This document shows, in pieces, positions 33,986 through 46,599 of a stretch of 64,000 bases of DNA. The DNA is from Chaetoderma sp. LZ-2023a (taxonomy: Eukaryota > Mollusca > Caudofoveata > Chaetodermatida > Chaetodermatidae), in assembly GCA_034401795.1 (NCBI GenBank), contig JAVVLW010001440.1, positions 473,501 to 537,500 of the forward strand, in the 5' to 3' direction. The position numbers were made by a program, and so were the translations under genes. Under the pieces are notes generated by a model. The model was not told where the DNA came from. It did not search any database and worked only from the letters and a program-made list of their open reading frames with translations. Each line of letters begins with the position of its first letter. The first letter of the stretch is position 1.

Positions 33986-34480
33986 TACGAATATTAAGCT
34001 GTTGAATGTGGGTACTTCTGTTTCATGACGTATTCCTGTGTAGATATCAGCTAGATATGGCGCTCTTGTGTTCATTAACAGTGGACATGTTACTAGGAAA
34101 TGAGTTCAGTCTTCTTTTGACAGATTGCATAACTGGCATATGTCTGATACTGGATGCTGGTTGTAGCAGCTACGATTAGTTTGAAGGATGTATGTATCAA
34201 TAGTCTTGCCTTGATTGTTGCTCTTTTGACATCTCTGGTTGTATTCTCCGCGGAGTTCCAACAGTGGTGTACTTGGTTTATTGTACACACTTTGACATTA
34301 AGGTACTTGAGAGTAGGTTTGGCAATAGCATCCTTTTGCCAGGCTGCGTATATATTTTCATTCATATGCGAGTAAATAGTTGCCTTCCATTGATCTTTAT
34401 CAGGCATACAGTGGATCAGCTGGTACATGCTAGGAAGGTAGTATTTGGCTAGCAAGTGTTGACATTGTATGAACTAGCTA
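33985..34480 (-). mobile_element. LINE C-terminal remnant, different family
   Basis: Reading leftwards: PTLKYLNVKVCTINQVHHCW, then KARLLIHTSF, and in shifted frames ICQLCNLSKED and HFLVTCPLLMNTRAPYL. The CQLC...H...C arrangement (CxxC, then HF...C) after a LKYLN block is the C-terminal zinc-knuckle-like region of a large group of LINE-type reverse transcriptase proteins in marine invertebrates. The copy is 5'-truncated and frame-shifted at least twice (near 34,200 and 34,105). It lies tail to tail with the preceding LINE. Confidence 0.6.
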
Positions 34481-34654
34481 TTACTTGTGGTGCTCTTTGC
34501 AGCTAATTGTCTGGCAGTTATTTGATATTCTAGAGACTCTATCTCGGAGTATAAATTAACCACGGTTATGTAAATAACACACTATATAATTGCAAGTTTA
34601 TAGTAATCTGTCATTACAGGCCAGTATAGCCTTCTCACAGGAAATAGAATGTGG

Positions 34655-34685
<31 letters not shown>

Positions 34686-35039
34686 ATTGATTGATGACCA
34701 TTTTGCTCGTCTTACCGAAAAACGGAAACGAAAGAGGGAAATCCAACACGCGTCGCGTGACATTAATATCGGCCATTGTATTTCCGCATTTACTTTCGGT
34801 TTCGGTTTAGCTTTTGTTAACGACTGATAGCCAGCTGCAAAATTATGTAATCGACGGTATTTAACAGCCACAACTAGAAAATCCTCAAAAACATTTCAAT
34901 AATTTTCTATTCCTAGAAATAACAATTGATTCGTGAATTGGTCCACATACTTATCGCACATGTTAGCTGATGTCATGGAAACTGATAACTCTTGACATAT
35001 TGAAATTCTGCACACGCGATTCCTACTTTAAACCACAAC
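34480..35039. other. Non-coding, with a short (TTGA)n run
   Basis: An imperfect TTGATTGATTGATTG stretch at 34,652-34,695. Otherwise unique AT-rich DNA with no gene recognised. Confidence 0.5.
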
Positions 35040-35169
35040 CATTTGAAGTTTACCCTCCTTTTTCATAGTATTAGCATATTTCATATTATTACTACTATAT
35101 ATATATATATAATATAGTAGTAATATGAAATATGCTAATAATATGAAATAGGAGGGTAAACTTCAAATG
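35040..35169. mobile_element. Palindromic MITE-like element, about 130 bp
   Basis: CATTTGAAGTTTACCCTCCT at the left pairs with AGGAGGGTAAACTTCAAATG at the right; arms are about 58 bp with a few mismatches around a short TA core (35,096-35,112). No target duplication could be assigned. Confidence 0.8.
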
Positions 35170-35570
35170 CGTGTGTTTAAACAAACGTTTAGCGATTTCT
35201 TTTGTTCCTGGGATTTAAGAAAATAATGAAGAGACAACTAAAAAGAGGCTGTCAGAATAGATTTAACTTTGTTAGCGTTGTAGCATTGAGGTCAGCAGCT
35301 GTCGTGATATGTGTAGTGATAAGAACTGTGTAAATCAAGAGGCAATCCTCCAGCAGCGAAGCGTCTGAAGACACTTATCCAGAGACTAATTGATCTATGC
35401 GTAAGTATGCCAGATACATGTAGATGTTTCAGATTGATAGCTCAAACAAATAAAAACTAGATTGAGCGGTTCACAGTTTTGAACTTTAATTCACACCCCA
35501 CCAACCCCACAACACGCCCGGGTGGGGGGGGGTGGGGTTGGGATGTGGTGTGGAGCCAAATGTAACTGTC
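35170..35570. other. Unique DNA, ending in a G/C-rich run
   Basis: No gene recognised; GGGTGGGGGGGGGTGGGGTT-like sequence at 35,520-35,540 faces a complementary CCCCACCAACCCCAC stretch just upstream, forming a weak hairpin. Confidence 0.4.
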
Positions 35571-35576
35571 CTTTTG

Positions 35577-36285
35577 CACTCCACAATCATATGGGTAACT
35601 CATATATCAAATTTGATTGAATTTCGTCCAACAGTGTCAGAGGAGTTGCATTACAACCATTTTCATAACCTTTTGACCATTACCACCACTTGTGGATGGG
35701 GACAAATTTAAATGTGCTCACTCACTCCACATTGATATGGGTAACTCACATACTAAATCTGGTTGAATTCCGTTCAATAGTTTCGGAAGAGTTGCATTAC
35801 AATCAATTTTGTGACGTTTTGACCCACAGACCCACCCACCCCTGGGAAAAATACAAATGGGCTCATGTCCTCCAGATTGATATGGGTATTTGCACATACC
35901 AAATTTGGTTGAATTCTGTCGCACAGTTTCGGATGAGAAAGGTTGACCTTTTGACTCAGCCCCTGTGGGTGGAGCCAAATGTAAATGGCCGCTTGCACTC
36001 CGCAATCATATTGGTAAGTCACATATCAAATTTGGTTGAGTTCCGTGTAACCATTTCAGAGGTGTTGCGTTACAAGTATTTGACCTTTTGACACCTGCCC
36101 TGCCACCGGGGTAGGGTGAGGTGGGGTGTGGATGGAGCCAAATTTAAATATCGTCTTGTAACCCACATAACAAATTTGGTTGAATTCCAACCAACGTTTT
36201 GCGAGAAGATAGCATGACAGACGGATGGACAGAAGGATGGAGGCGATTACAATAGCCCGACGTTTTTTAAAACGTGGGGATAATA
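35577..36285 (+). repeat. Tandem array A: about 4.5 units of roughly 140 bp
   Basis: Each unit has ATATGGGTAACTCACATAC, then CAAATTTGGTTGAATTC, CAGTTTCGGAGGAGTTGCAT, CTTTTGACC and a G/C-rich spacer before GGAGCCAAATGTAAATGG. Key words start near 35,614, 35,755, 35,900, 36,028 and 36,170. The array ends with GACAGACGGATGGACAGA and AAAACGTGGGGATAAT. The same ending closes a related array at 49,330-49,345. This fits a tandem-core non-autonomous element (pearl/HINE type). No coding function; open frames across it are artefacts of the repeat. Confidence 0.85.
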
Positions 36286-38150
36286 ACTACGCCATCCTCC
36301 GAAGCATTTATTTTGAAATTACAATGGCAAGATATTCCCACAGTGCCTGCACCGCCCACCTGGAACATAGATGCATTTGAACTAGAAAGGCCCTCACCTA
36401 TAAGTAGAACTCGGTTTTGGCCAGATTTGCTACAAGAACAAGGTGTCCTGCCAAATTTGGTTAAAATCGGTTCAGCGGTGCTAAAGGAAACATTGTACAT
36501 TTTCCATTGCTTTACTCTGGGAGTTTTTGGTGGTGGAAATATCCAAGATGGCCACAGAACATTTCATCCAAGTTTCGAAAGTAGAAATTTTGAAATCGCC
36601 ATACTCCCAAAAATCTAAACAAGACATCAGCGTTACACTGTCGCTGATGGGATATTGGTGAAAATCTTAGGTAATCATGTCTCCAAGTTTAATCTCAATA
36701 GGGTGAACCCATCCAAACAATTAGCCGTAATAAACAGTTTTATACCAAGGTCACAGTGACTTTGAACTTTGATCTCATGACCTTCAATATTCGTGTGCTC
36801 CATCCTCATGATATACAGAAGCATGCGGCCAAGTTTAATCGCTAAAACATTGGTGAGACATAAAGTTAACCGAGATTGTACGCCGACAAACAGACAAACT
36901 AATAGAGGCCATTGATATATTGTCGAAAATTATAATGTTCGCCAATAATAAAACCAATTATGGCTTCAAAATCCATCATATATGTCAATATGGCCGGCAA
37001 CATGCTGAATTCTGATCTTTTTTTATCATACTAACCTTCCTTGGACAAACTTGAATGACCATTAGTTCCTAATTATACTTCCAAAATTTCATCCTGATAC
37101 ATTCCAGTTTTCTGGAGAAGTTATTTCCAGGAAAATTAGGTCATTCATGATGGCTGCTGAAAGATGTGACCAAATTCATGAGTTTCAATCGCCCAAGTGG
37201 TTTTATAGATTTTAATGAAGTTTCTAAGAATCGACCAAAATCCAAGATGGGTACTGGCTACATTGGTCAATCTGCTTACTTTGAACAAACTTGGATGCCG
37301 ATGGCCCCAGGATGCTTTCTACCAAATTCGGTTAAATTCAGTCCGGTGGTTCTCGAGAACTTTTATATTTCTCATTGATTTAGTATAGATTGTCGTGGGG
37401 AGGGGGGGGGGGGGGTGCAAGATGGCTGGCAAACAGTTAAATTCCAATATCATGAATATGGAGACCAATATGCTGAAATCTGCTTGGTTAATGGTGGCCA
37501 TGTTTTAATGCACTGACTTAGCTTTGAACAAACTAAGGGCCCTTAATCCATAGTCATACTTCTCAAATTTTATCCCGATCCTCTCAGCGATTCGTGAGAT
37601 TATTTTCACGAAAATTAGGTCATCCAAGATGGCCGCGAAGCAGTTGGCTCATCAAGCTCTCTCTAACACACTTTGTTCAGCTGGTGCCCTACATGTTCTT
37701 TTTTTAATTTCGAATCAATCACCCAAGCGACTTCGGGGAGGCGATTTTTATCCCTTTAATTACCAAATTTGGTCAAGAAACGACGAATATTTGCTTATTG
37801 AATATCCATTTCCAGGCCAAGATAAGACTATTTTTGGAAATTTACCACTGGAATGACTGCCCGGGTTATCGATCCAGTCATTCCAGTGATAAATTTTCAA
37901 AAACAGTCTTTTCTTGACCTGTGAATGGACATTCCTCACGACCATTGCATAGGCCGGCTTTGGCATGAAAGGATTAAAGACGGTTCTATAAATCGGCCAA
38001 ATATATATGTCGATGGGCTTCGTTTGAACAACCTTGTATCCCTATCGTCCAAGGAAGGGCCCTAACATATTTGGTTAAAATCGACATTGAGAAAACATTT
38101 AAAATTTTTAATTTATATTCAAGATAGCCACTGGTCGTAAGTGGCAATAT
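36286..38150. repeat. Diverged dispersed repeat modules
   Basis: Blocks with ACCAAATTTGGTTAAAATCG-like words, CAAGATGGC and AAAATTAGGTCATCC. One direct pair is visible: about 37,040-37,165 and 37,510-37,640, sharing GAAAATTAGGTCAT and flanking sequence. A copy of the fold-back MITE sits at 37,796-37,980. No gene. Confidence 0.6.
37796..37980. mobile_element. Fold-back MITE copy 1
   Basis: The left arm has CCATTTCCAGGCCAAGATAA and TTTACCACTGGAATGACTG; after a GGTTATCGATCC centre the right arm has CAGTCATTCCAGTG and AAATTTTCAAAAACAGTC, ending near GAATGGACATTCC. The arms are complementary. Related copies are listed separately. Confidence 0.8.
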
Positions 38151-38935
38151 TAGATTTCGGGTGATCGTAGATTTTGATATGTTTCTTCCTCAGCCTTAGT
38201 CAAGATATCCTATGAACTTTAAAGTGGTCTGAAAAACAATAGCAAAGGTATCTTTTCAAGATACTGCTGATGGCTGGTGGCCATATTGGATTTTGGATCA
38301 GCGCCGATTTCAATCGGTTTCTTCTACAGATCCAGCCCAGTCATCGTTTGAAGTATCAAAGCGATCCAACAAACAGTAGCACAGTCATCGCACGGAAACC
38401 AATTATCAAGATGACCCCCCCCCACCCCACCCACAACACGGGGGCTGGCGGCCATCTTGGATTTCGGATCATTGTCAATTTCGATAGGTTTCTTCCCCAG
38501 ACATAGTCCAACCACCCTATGAAGGTTCAATGCGATCCGACAAACAATAACAGAGTTATTATCCTGAAACCAATTTTCAAGATGGCCACTGGTGCCTGGC
38601 TGCCATCTTGGATTTCGGAGCATCGTCGATTTCGACAGGTTTCTTCCCAAGACCTAGTTCAACCACCCTATGAAGGTTCAATGCGATCCGACAAACGAAA
38701 ACGGAGTTATAATTCGTAAACCAATTTTCAAGATCGCTATCAGTCGTTGGTGGCCATATTGAATTTCTGATCATTATCGATTTCGATAGGTTTCCTTCCT
38801 CGGACCTAATCCAGTCATCCTATGAACTTTCAATGTGTTTCGATAAACAGTAGCGAATGTATCAACTGGAAACCCATTTTCAAGATGACCATTGATGGCT
38901 TGCAGCCGTATTGGATTTTGGATCGACATCGATCC
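38150..38935 (+). repeat. Tandem array B: six units of about 150 bp
   Basis: Unit: GCCATCTTGGATTTCGGATC, GTCGATTTCGATAGGTTTCT, CCAACCACCCTATGAAGGTT, CAATGCGATCCGACAAACAA, then AACCAATTTTCAAGATGGCC. Repeat starts lie near 38,154, 38,289, 38,460, 38,608, 38,763 and 38,915. Divergence rises toward both ends. Confidence 0.88.
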
Positions 38936-39083
38936 CCTCTAGATGCTGCATTCTGGCTACATCACTGTGCTCGTCTATGAAGTCGCCAAACCCTCTGACA
39001 TGTCTGAGAGCCATTTCTAAATAGTATGGACATAGGCCCTGTACAATACCTGCCGCCTCTTCAGTAACATCAACAGCGCTGAT

Positions 39084-39570
39084 ATGACAATTAAGACTGA
39101 TGATAATAACCCTGATGATAGATACTGGATAAGCAGTGATACATATTATTCATCTAATGACAGCCTTAAAGAGAATTTAGAAGAGGACAGCGAAGTGGTC
39201 AGTGAGCCAAACTATATGGGTACATACTTTCCAGACAGACAGTTTCTTGTTCAATCATGTCTATTGCAATCATTTTCATTTTATCCGATTAACAAGTGGT
39301 TCGGTTTGCTACATTTCCACACATGTGATAGACGCTATCCTGATTGTGAAAGGAGTACACGTATGCCATGGGGTAATTTGTTATCAACAGATTCCTACAT
39401 TTGTAAAGACGATCACCATCAACTGCTTTTCATGTGCATAGTTTCATGAACATCCAATTTATATCAAATATAAATTTTTTTTTCAACTATCACAAATTTT
39501 TACTACCATGGTGTACTTAGATCTGTATTGCTAAAACTGGGCTCAAAGGGGTAACACTTGTACTCAGATA
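39084..39570 (+). pseudogene. Decayed fragment of a multi-copy invertebrate protein (tentative)
   Basis: Plus-strand pieces read PDRQFLVQSCLLQSF, then MPWGNLLSTDS, and in another frame FMNIQFISNINFFFNYHKFL (39,443-39,505). I recall a repeated uncharacterised protein of molluscs and cnidarians with the order ...P.Y.VF.SCLL.LF... PWGNLLL... FMNIQ.IS...F..YQ..., and the pieces occur in that order and spacing. The first piece sits at the end of a 121-codon open frame (39,084-39,449). The match is short, spread over at least two frames, and made from memory, so it is tentative. Confidence 0.3.
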
Positions 39571-40827
39571 TATTGCATGGACAGACAAACAAGACGGCAC
39601 CAACCGCATTACTCACACCCGCCTTCGGTAGCATGAATAACAAGATTTAGGTTTTTAATAAATTCGTCACAGCTCCAGAGATTTATGTCACAGAAACTGA
39701 TTTTTGAAGATGGCTTCATATTAGTCATTTGGACCAGTTTTATTGATAACTCACATATTAGATCCATTTTACATGCAGATTTCCATAGTTTTACAATCGA
39801 TGTTGCAGAAACTGATATACAACCTGACTGCCTAGTAGGCTATTACATGTAGCTATTTTACATGTATTGTAAATCCAAGCTAATTACTCACGCCACCAAC
39901 TGCCAGTGTGAGTATTGCTGGTGGAGCTGCCTGTTCGTTTGTCTGTTTTTCCAAGGCATATCTGCAGAAACTTCGATATAGAATAACCAAATTTGGCACA
40001 TGAATTCATATCATAAGTGGCTAGAAAGAATTTTAGTTTGAGGGCAAACAGTCAAACATAAAGGTTAGTGCAGACCGGAATATACATTTTCCTCGATCAT
40101 GTCGATAACTCTGCAATGCAAGAAGATAGAATTGCCATATCTGTAACAAACATTCATATATTGTGGTTGAATAGAAGCAATATTTAGTTTTATGTCAAAA
40201 GTTCAAATGTCAAGGCACATGGTTATTTAGTGCATATCGGAAAACACATTTTCGTCGATATTGTGGTTGGTTAGAAGCAAAATTTAGTCCGAAGTCAAAG
40301 GTTCAAATGTTGAGGTCAGTTTGTGCATTTTCAAAACCGAGTGAAACTTTGGCATGAGTCAGCATCTCCATTTAGTGCATTCTGGTTTTATTTTACATAA
40401 CATTGAACCACAATCCAAAGGCACTAATGATAGATCGTCTCTTACTATTGGTAAATTGCCATAATTAATGCTATTTTGGTTCAGAAGATAGTGTTCATCA
40501 AAACAAGCAGGTGTTACATGTAGATGGCTTGAGGAAACAACAAGTTCTAATGCAAAGGACAGATGTGGTCTTTATATTGCTGATGCAAAAGATACACGTA
40601 AACTTTACAGTGAGCTTTGACTGGAATTCATACTAGACATATTATTGTTGGGATAGATGATAATACTAAACTATTGAAAACTTGATACTTTATCCGCCTT
40701 TATTTACATTTAAAATATATAAACAGTAATGATAATTGACAATAAGTTGTAGTCACAGAAGATAGAGTGTCTCTTACTCCAGTTACAGTGGAATGATAAA
40801 ATAATCTTTTCATTCACAGGATTTGAA
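39570..40827. other. AT-rich non-coding DNA
   Basis: Two related stretches (39,950-40,100 and 40,130-40,330) share words such as TTTAGTTT and CAAACATAAAGGTTAGTGCA or its variants, suggesting an old duplicated repeat. No gene recognised. Confidence 0.4.
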
Positions 40828-40844
40828 AGGAAATTTCAATTTCC

Positions 40845-41008
40845 CTTTCTCCGAGATCTAACAATACTTACCATTACATTACTTATTGAATAACAGCTCA
40901 TCTGAAGCTGTGCCCTAAGAATCTTCAGATTTAGAAAGCTCTACCGGCTCCTGGAACCGGGTACCCGCCCCCAATAAACGGATACCCATCACCATAAGCC
41001 GACATATT
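40845..41008 (+). repeat. DIRS-like left inverted terminal repeat
   Basis: Words CATTACATTACTTATTGAAT, CTGAAGCTGTGCCCTAAGAA, TTCAGATTTAGAAAGCTCTA and CCGGGTACCCGCCCC appear here and as reverse complements at 48,063-48,216. The two arms are highly similar by eye, with a few substitutions and small length changes. Confidence 0.9.
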
Positions 41009-41076
41009 GTTTGCATAGCTATCAAACAAGAGACAACTCATGGCTTGCCTCTGTGGGGCTTGGTGGCAGGGTCCAT

Positions 41077-41190
41077 AATGTAATGGTAGTTATTGTTAGA
41101 TCTCGGAGAAAGGGAAATTGAAATTTCCTTCATTCTCCTTCGATCAATACTTACCATTACATTACTTATTGATAACACCAGAGTTAGTCA
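41077..41190. repeat. Candidate DIRS internal complementary region
   Basis: 41,077-41,129 is the reverse complement of 40,828-40,880 with about two differences; it continues into a direct copy of AATACTTACCATTACATTAC. The placement beside the downstream terminal repeat matches DIRS architecture. Confidence 0.65.
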
Positions 41191-41699
41191 GTAATCTGGT
41201 GTGAAGGGGCAAGCCATACAAAGCCTCTTTTGCCCCTAGAGAAAGAACTCAGGGTTAAACTTGTCACACGGAGACCTAGAACGACCGAGAAGTTTGGGAC
41301 TGAATCACATTCGCATCACCGTCCCTCCCCCTTTCCCCAAAAAGGGAAGAGAACAAATGGACATGCATCGCACCTGAAACACAAGTGTGCCAAAAGAGTT
41401 AACAGCTCTTAACACACATAAGCCTGGGAATGAGCATGAATATATAAGATGAATGAACATGATATATACACATAATACAAAAAACAGTCAAACATGAATT
41501 ACCTCATTGAATTGTGCATCACACCATCACACTTTCGATCAAACATGACAACGGGTTGAACTCCCCTCTCTTGACCATGTCTGTTCTTACTACTTCTGCT
41601 TTTTCAAAGTTACCAAAAGGAGATGAACACTGTGGCCACTAGACTATCGTTTCAAAACTGCTAAAGTGAGTGGATTGGATGAGTCTGACATATCTCTCA

Positions 41700-42800
41700 T
41701 ATAGTAATCTGTGAAAGAGGAGGCAGTGCCATTGTGCAACGGCCATGGTGTCCTCTAACGGGACACCATTGAATAGGTGGTCGAGGGGGCTATTCCTCTA
41801 ACATCGTGAGCACTAGCACATTGCACCTGGTGACCAGTCGAAATCTCGTGGGTAGTCTCAATGCATTCGACTACCCAACAAGAGATAGAATCCATGGATG
41901 CGGCGCCATATGGTTTCTTATGGAAGAATCACAGATGTCTATCATTTGACCGTAGACAGGAAGTCCGTTTTTTGTACTTGGTGAAAGCACGGACTGGACA
42001 CTAGGCACTGGCATCATGATCAAACCTAGTTAGCGTTGGTATTATGATCTGTTTGCCGGGATACATTTATTTCAAAGATTGATTCCTTGACATAAATTCT
42101 GCTCTTGGCAGCGGTCACAGACCCGCTGCAGAGACAATAAATCGTCGGTCCCTCGCTGCTGAAAGCGCATGGATCTCACTGCGCCTTCTTGCTGAGGAAG
42201 TTGCCAATAGAAAGACGGCCTTTAGAGTCAGATGCTTTAGACCAGCCAAACGCAAAGGTTCGAAAGGGTGCTTTGCTAGCACATTAAGCACTAAAAATAG
42301 ACTCAGGCTGGAATGACTACCGGTTGTCTCGGTTAGAGATTGCTCATTCCCTTCACCATCACGTTCAACTGGGCCACCTCTGGACTTACCTTGCTGGCTA
42401 AACAAGGGGTAACTGATGCCAAAGATGACTTGTATCCAGCAATCGTGGCAGGAGCTAATCCTGTAAAGAATAGCTCACAGAGAAAGCCTGATTTGCTGAA
42501 TAGTGGATTGAAAGGGATCAATATCCTTTCCGTCACCCCATTCTGCAAATTTGTTAACCTTTTGGTTATATGACTTGAAGGTTGACCACCTTCTCGCGGC
42601 TGCTATGAAACTCGCAGCCTGTTGAGAAAATTAAACCTTCCGACATGGAACATTGTTTGATAACATCCACGCAGTTAATTTGAACATCTCGGGCCGCTCG
42701 TGTAGGAAGCGGCCCTTGGCCTGGGAGATTACATTCGAAATCTCGGGCAGCTGCACTGGATTGTCCACCAGCAGATCCAGAAGATTCATAAACCACGCCC
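41700..42800 (-). pseudogene. DIRS-like tyrosine recombinase
   Basis: Minus-strand pieces include FFTGLAPATIAGYKSSLASV (N-terminal, core-binding), LKAVFLLATSSARRRSEIHA (the first catalytic-arginine region) and a SAHDVRGIA phrase near 41,790-41,810 that matches the HxxR box. In DIRS elements this enzyme joins circular DNA to the genome in place of an integrase. Broken; treated as fossil. Confidence 0.75.
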
Positions 42801-43590
42801 AGCTGGGCCAAAATGGTGCTATTAGCAGGACCAGGCACGGCTCCTCCATGATCTTCACCAAGACCTTCGGTAGAAGGATGGTGGGTGGGTACGCGTATGC
42901 GTGCATCCCTCTCCAGCTTATCGCCAGGGTATCTGTATCAACGGTCTTTGGATCTGGAATCAGCGAGACATAAGTCACGATTTGAGCTTTTTCCTTTGTG
43001 GTGAACAAGTCCACGTTTGGTTTTCCCCAATGCTCGAAGATCCTTCGTAGAACTGGATGGTTGAGAGACCATTCTGTTGGCAGAATTCTCTGTCTGCGAA
43101 ACAAAGCATCCGGCAGAATGTTCAATCGCCCAGGAATGTGAGCTGCTTTCAAAACAACCGAGTAATTCATGCACCATTGAATCAAGTGCCACACTTTCAT
43201 ACACAGTGTGGGTGACTTGGTCCCTCATTGGCGATTTATGTATGATACTACTGTCGAATTGTCTGACCGTGTCAGTACATGTATCATCTTGCCCCTAACT
43301 TCTGAAAGAAATGTCTCTAGTGCCAGTGCCACTGCCATCATTTCTAATAGATTGATATGCAGCTACCTCTTTTTGAGAGGCCATGTGCCCGAAACCTGGT
43401 GTTCTCCCAGGCAGACCCCCACCCCTTCAGTGATGCATCCGTGTACATGGACAGCTGGGGTGGGGTATGTGAACCGAAACTCCTACTAGGAGATTCTGAC
43501 GCTCCTTTCACCATACAAGATGCGACATTATTGGCTCCAAGACTGGTACCAGCTTTGACAGGGGTTCTGTTCTCTGTTTCCACTGAGACA
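42631..43590 (-). pseudogene. DIRS-like RNase H region
   Basis: Reading leftwards: LSMYTDASLKGWGSAW (first acidic residue of RNase H), then HIPGRLNILPDALFRRQRI and VDLFTTKEKAQIVTYVSLIP. The phrases AHIPGRLN..PDA.SR and DLF.T....Q...Y.S..PDP are characteristic of DIRS pol. Part of the fossil element. Confidence 0.8.
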
Positions 43591-44560
43591 TCAGATACAA
43601 CTGGCTAGGTCTTCGCACCGTACATGATTACCTGGTCCAAGGAGACAGTCATGCCCAGCATCTGAAGAAACATCCTCGCCTGAATGTGGTTTTCCAATCG
43701 AAAACTCTTGAGGATGGCTAACAGAGACACCACTCTGGGCTCTGACGGGTAAACCCTGACTTCCTCGAGATCGAATCGCATTCCCAAATAAACGAAGTGT
43801 TGAGTGTGTGTCAACTCGGATTTCTCCTTGGTGACTATCCACCCTAGATCTGAAGTAACTTCCGAGCAGTATCCACTTCTAACCTGGCTGGTGTGTCCGC
43901 CTTGATAAGCCAATCGTCTATGTAGGTGTGAAGCGCCACGCTCTCCTGAGAAACGCTGTCACCGTTTTGGAGCTGTCAACAGGCCGAATGGGAGGACTAC
44001 AAACTCCCAAACACGGTTCTGAAACGCGAATCTCAGAAACCTGTGACAACCCCTGTCATTGGAATGTGGAAATATGCATCTTTCCGATCGATTGACACAC
44101 ACCACATTCCCTTCCTCAATCCTGCCATTACCGATCTAGGAGTTTCCATTTTGAACCGAGGCGTATGGATAAACCAATTCAATGGCCTGAGACTGAGTAT
44201 GCGCTTCCAACCCCTGTGCTCATGGTGACAAGGAACCTATTTGAATAGAATCCCGGAGCGTTCTGGTTTGCTGGTTTTATTGCTCCCTTCAGAAGGAAAC
44301 CTGACACTTTGTTTTGAATGACCTCTAACTTGACTGGCTCCCCTGGTACGGGAGTACAGACAGGTGCCAAAGACACATTTTGTGGTGGGAAATCCCACAA
44401 CTCCGGCACGTACCCCTGGGATATCCATCCCAGGAACAGACTGCCTGACGTCACACCTCGCCAAGCCTCAACTAAATGCATGAGCCTTCCACCCACTATT
44501 GGCGTATTGACACCTAAGGCGGGTGTCTGGCTTGCCATCCGCTCCCCCCTCTTAACGAGA
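43591..44560 (-). pseudogene. DIRS-like reverse transcriptase
   Basis: Minus-strand phrases: SGFLLKGAIKP (fingers), the palm box region near 43,905-43,925 with an IDDWLIKAD phrase, then LGWIVTKEKSELTHTQHFVYLG and RFDLEEVRVYP (thumb side). This is the usual DIRS reverse-transcriptase arrangement. Broken; fossil. Confidence 0.8.
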
Positions 44561-44599
44561 GAGCCATTTTGGTCTTGGCTTGATTGGTCTGACTGGCAC

Positions 44600-45990
44600 C
44601 GCTATTCCTGTCGCACAGGCGCGGCCCAGACGGATGTGAAGGGAGCCACCATACCCTCAGGTACGATCCACTCCCTTCTTTCCACCCTTGGAAGATTCTC
44701 CTTGCCCTTCCCGCCTCTCAGGCGATCAGGGCCACCACTAGGGTGGGCAGGGGCTTCCACAGCCTCTAACAACTTGAACTTGGGATCCACTCCAATGGAC
44801 TGGATCTGAGCCGCGGGCAAGACCCCCGTCCAAATGGATACCCGCGACGGATGGGGCATGTATTCCTCAGCTGTGGCCGTGACCACGGACGGTTCCGCCC
44901 TGGCTAGCCAAACCAGAGCATCAGACCAGCCCACTTCTGAGGAAGACACACCCATAAATACATCACCCGTTAATGTGTTTCCAGGTCTACCAGCAGAGGC
45001 CTCCTGGCAAGGAGTCACTGCTGGATAGCCAACAACACCAGTACCATGCAGTTCCGCCGCCACCCCATGAAACAGGCTGTTCCATGGAGTAGGCCCACAG
45101 AACTGTGGCCATACACGGGCGTCAATGGCAACCCGTGTGTGGCTGCAGGACCAGGCGATAGTCGAGTACCACGCCTGGCCAGCAACACCCGTCACTGTGT
45201 CAGCTGGTGGCAAACCAACCAGCACTGGACGGGTGCCCAGTACCGGTGCAACCTCAACTACGGGCGGAGCGGCTGCCATGGCTTGCGCCAAGCCAAACCA
45301 ATGGAGGACAGTTCTGTCCAGGACGGAATCGACCTCCATACGCTTCACCCGCGGTATCTCAGGCCTTTCCTCTTCGACCTCCTCATCCTCAGACCCCGAA
45401 CTCGTCACCGGAAGAGGAAACACTGGAGCTGTCTTGGTGGATGGCACCTACATGTATGCCTGATGGGTCGGCTACCCCTACTGGACCACCCAGACTTGGC
45501 CGCGGAGAAGCAGTAGCCATCAGGCCAGAGCCTGACGGGACTGCCAGGGAGACCATACGAGATGGCACCCACGGTAGCCAGTCCAGGACCCTGTCCAAGG
45601 ACAGGGTCTATACCAGACACGGAGAGGCTGGGCCACAGTCTTTGGAAATAAAGACGACACCAGCGTGGATAGGATGCTATGCAAGGATTCTTGTATAGCA
45701 GGCCCAAACCATGCAGGGGTGCCATCTTTGATCCCTCCAACTGCGGACGAGAAGCGCCCACAGGGGCCGAAACGGGCGCTCCTCGATTTCTTTCCAAACC
45801 GCCTGACCCCGCATCAGAACCCGTCAAATCCTTCTGGGCAAGGAACTCGACACCAATTCAACGGGCCACACTGCACAATTTACACAACGGTCATTTACAT
45901 TACACTTTGCGCATCGAAAACAGACATGGTCCTTGAACATTTGATTTACGAATTTGTGGCATTCCAGGCATGATGCCGGGGTAGGCTTGG
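44600..45990 (-). pseudogene. Probable DIRS gag-like region
   Basis: A 281-codon minus-strand stretch (44,602-45,447) begins with a Ser/Glu-rich acidic segment (SSGSEDEEVEEERPEIP) and continues with Pro/Val/Trp-rich sequence. Upstream (45,823-46,000) there are CLECHKF and CFRCAKC Cys motifs. Position before the reverse transcriptase suggests the gag-like gene. Opposite-strand frames here are shadows. Fossil. Confidence 0.5.
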
Positions 45991-46599
45991 CCTGAAAATA
46001 AGCACAAGGCCTCAATAGCCAAGCGGAACGAAACAGAACAGAAGGCAGACATATAATTTTCAAATAGTTTGACAATAAATTATAAGATAAACCCTCCAGC
46101 ATCCAACACCCGAAAACGTTACCAACGGAACTAGGAACCGTATCGGATACAATCGCGGTATATTTAAGAATCAATTCCGAAATTATACCGCACAAACGAA
46201 AGACAAACGATAAGAGAAGGAACAACATAATGAATTAATACTACTGTTGTAGAACACGGTATAGCCACAGAAACCACAACTCAATCAAGAATTTTGAAAT
46301 CAATGATCAATGCAAACAGATCGGGATTACACGCAAAACTTGACATAATTCAAGGATTTCTGGTACAAAAGCGCATGCAGCTACCAAGAATAAGATGCGC
46401 GAATTAATGAAACATTTCCTTCACCAAATAAAGAGTGTGACATCACCCGCTCATACCACACGGTCGAACGACGTAAACCGATTTTAGTGTTAAACAAGAG
46501 ACACAAGGGCATGTGACGCTCACCTGGACCATTTGTATTTGAAACATTTTCAATTAAATATACATGATTCTTTACATTAAAACAGATGGCCACCGGAAA

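Noticed and set aside
35690-36091. 133-codon open frame across array A
   Set aside because: It follows the tandem units and changes with the repeat register; similar frames exist on the other strand.
42340-45973. Plus-strand open frames of 70-163 codons
   Set aside because: They are the opposite-strand shadows of the DIRS-like coding region, whose motifs are all on the minus strand.
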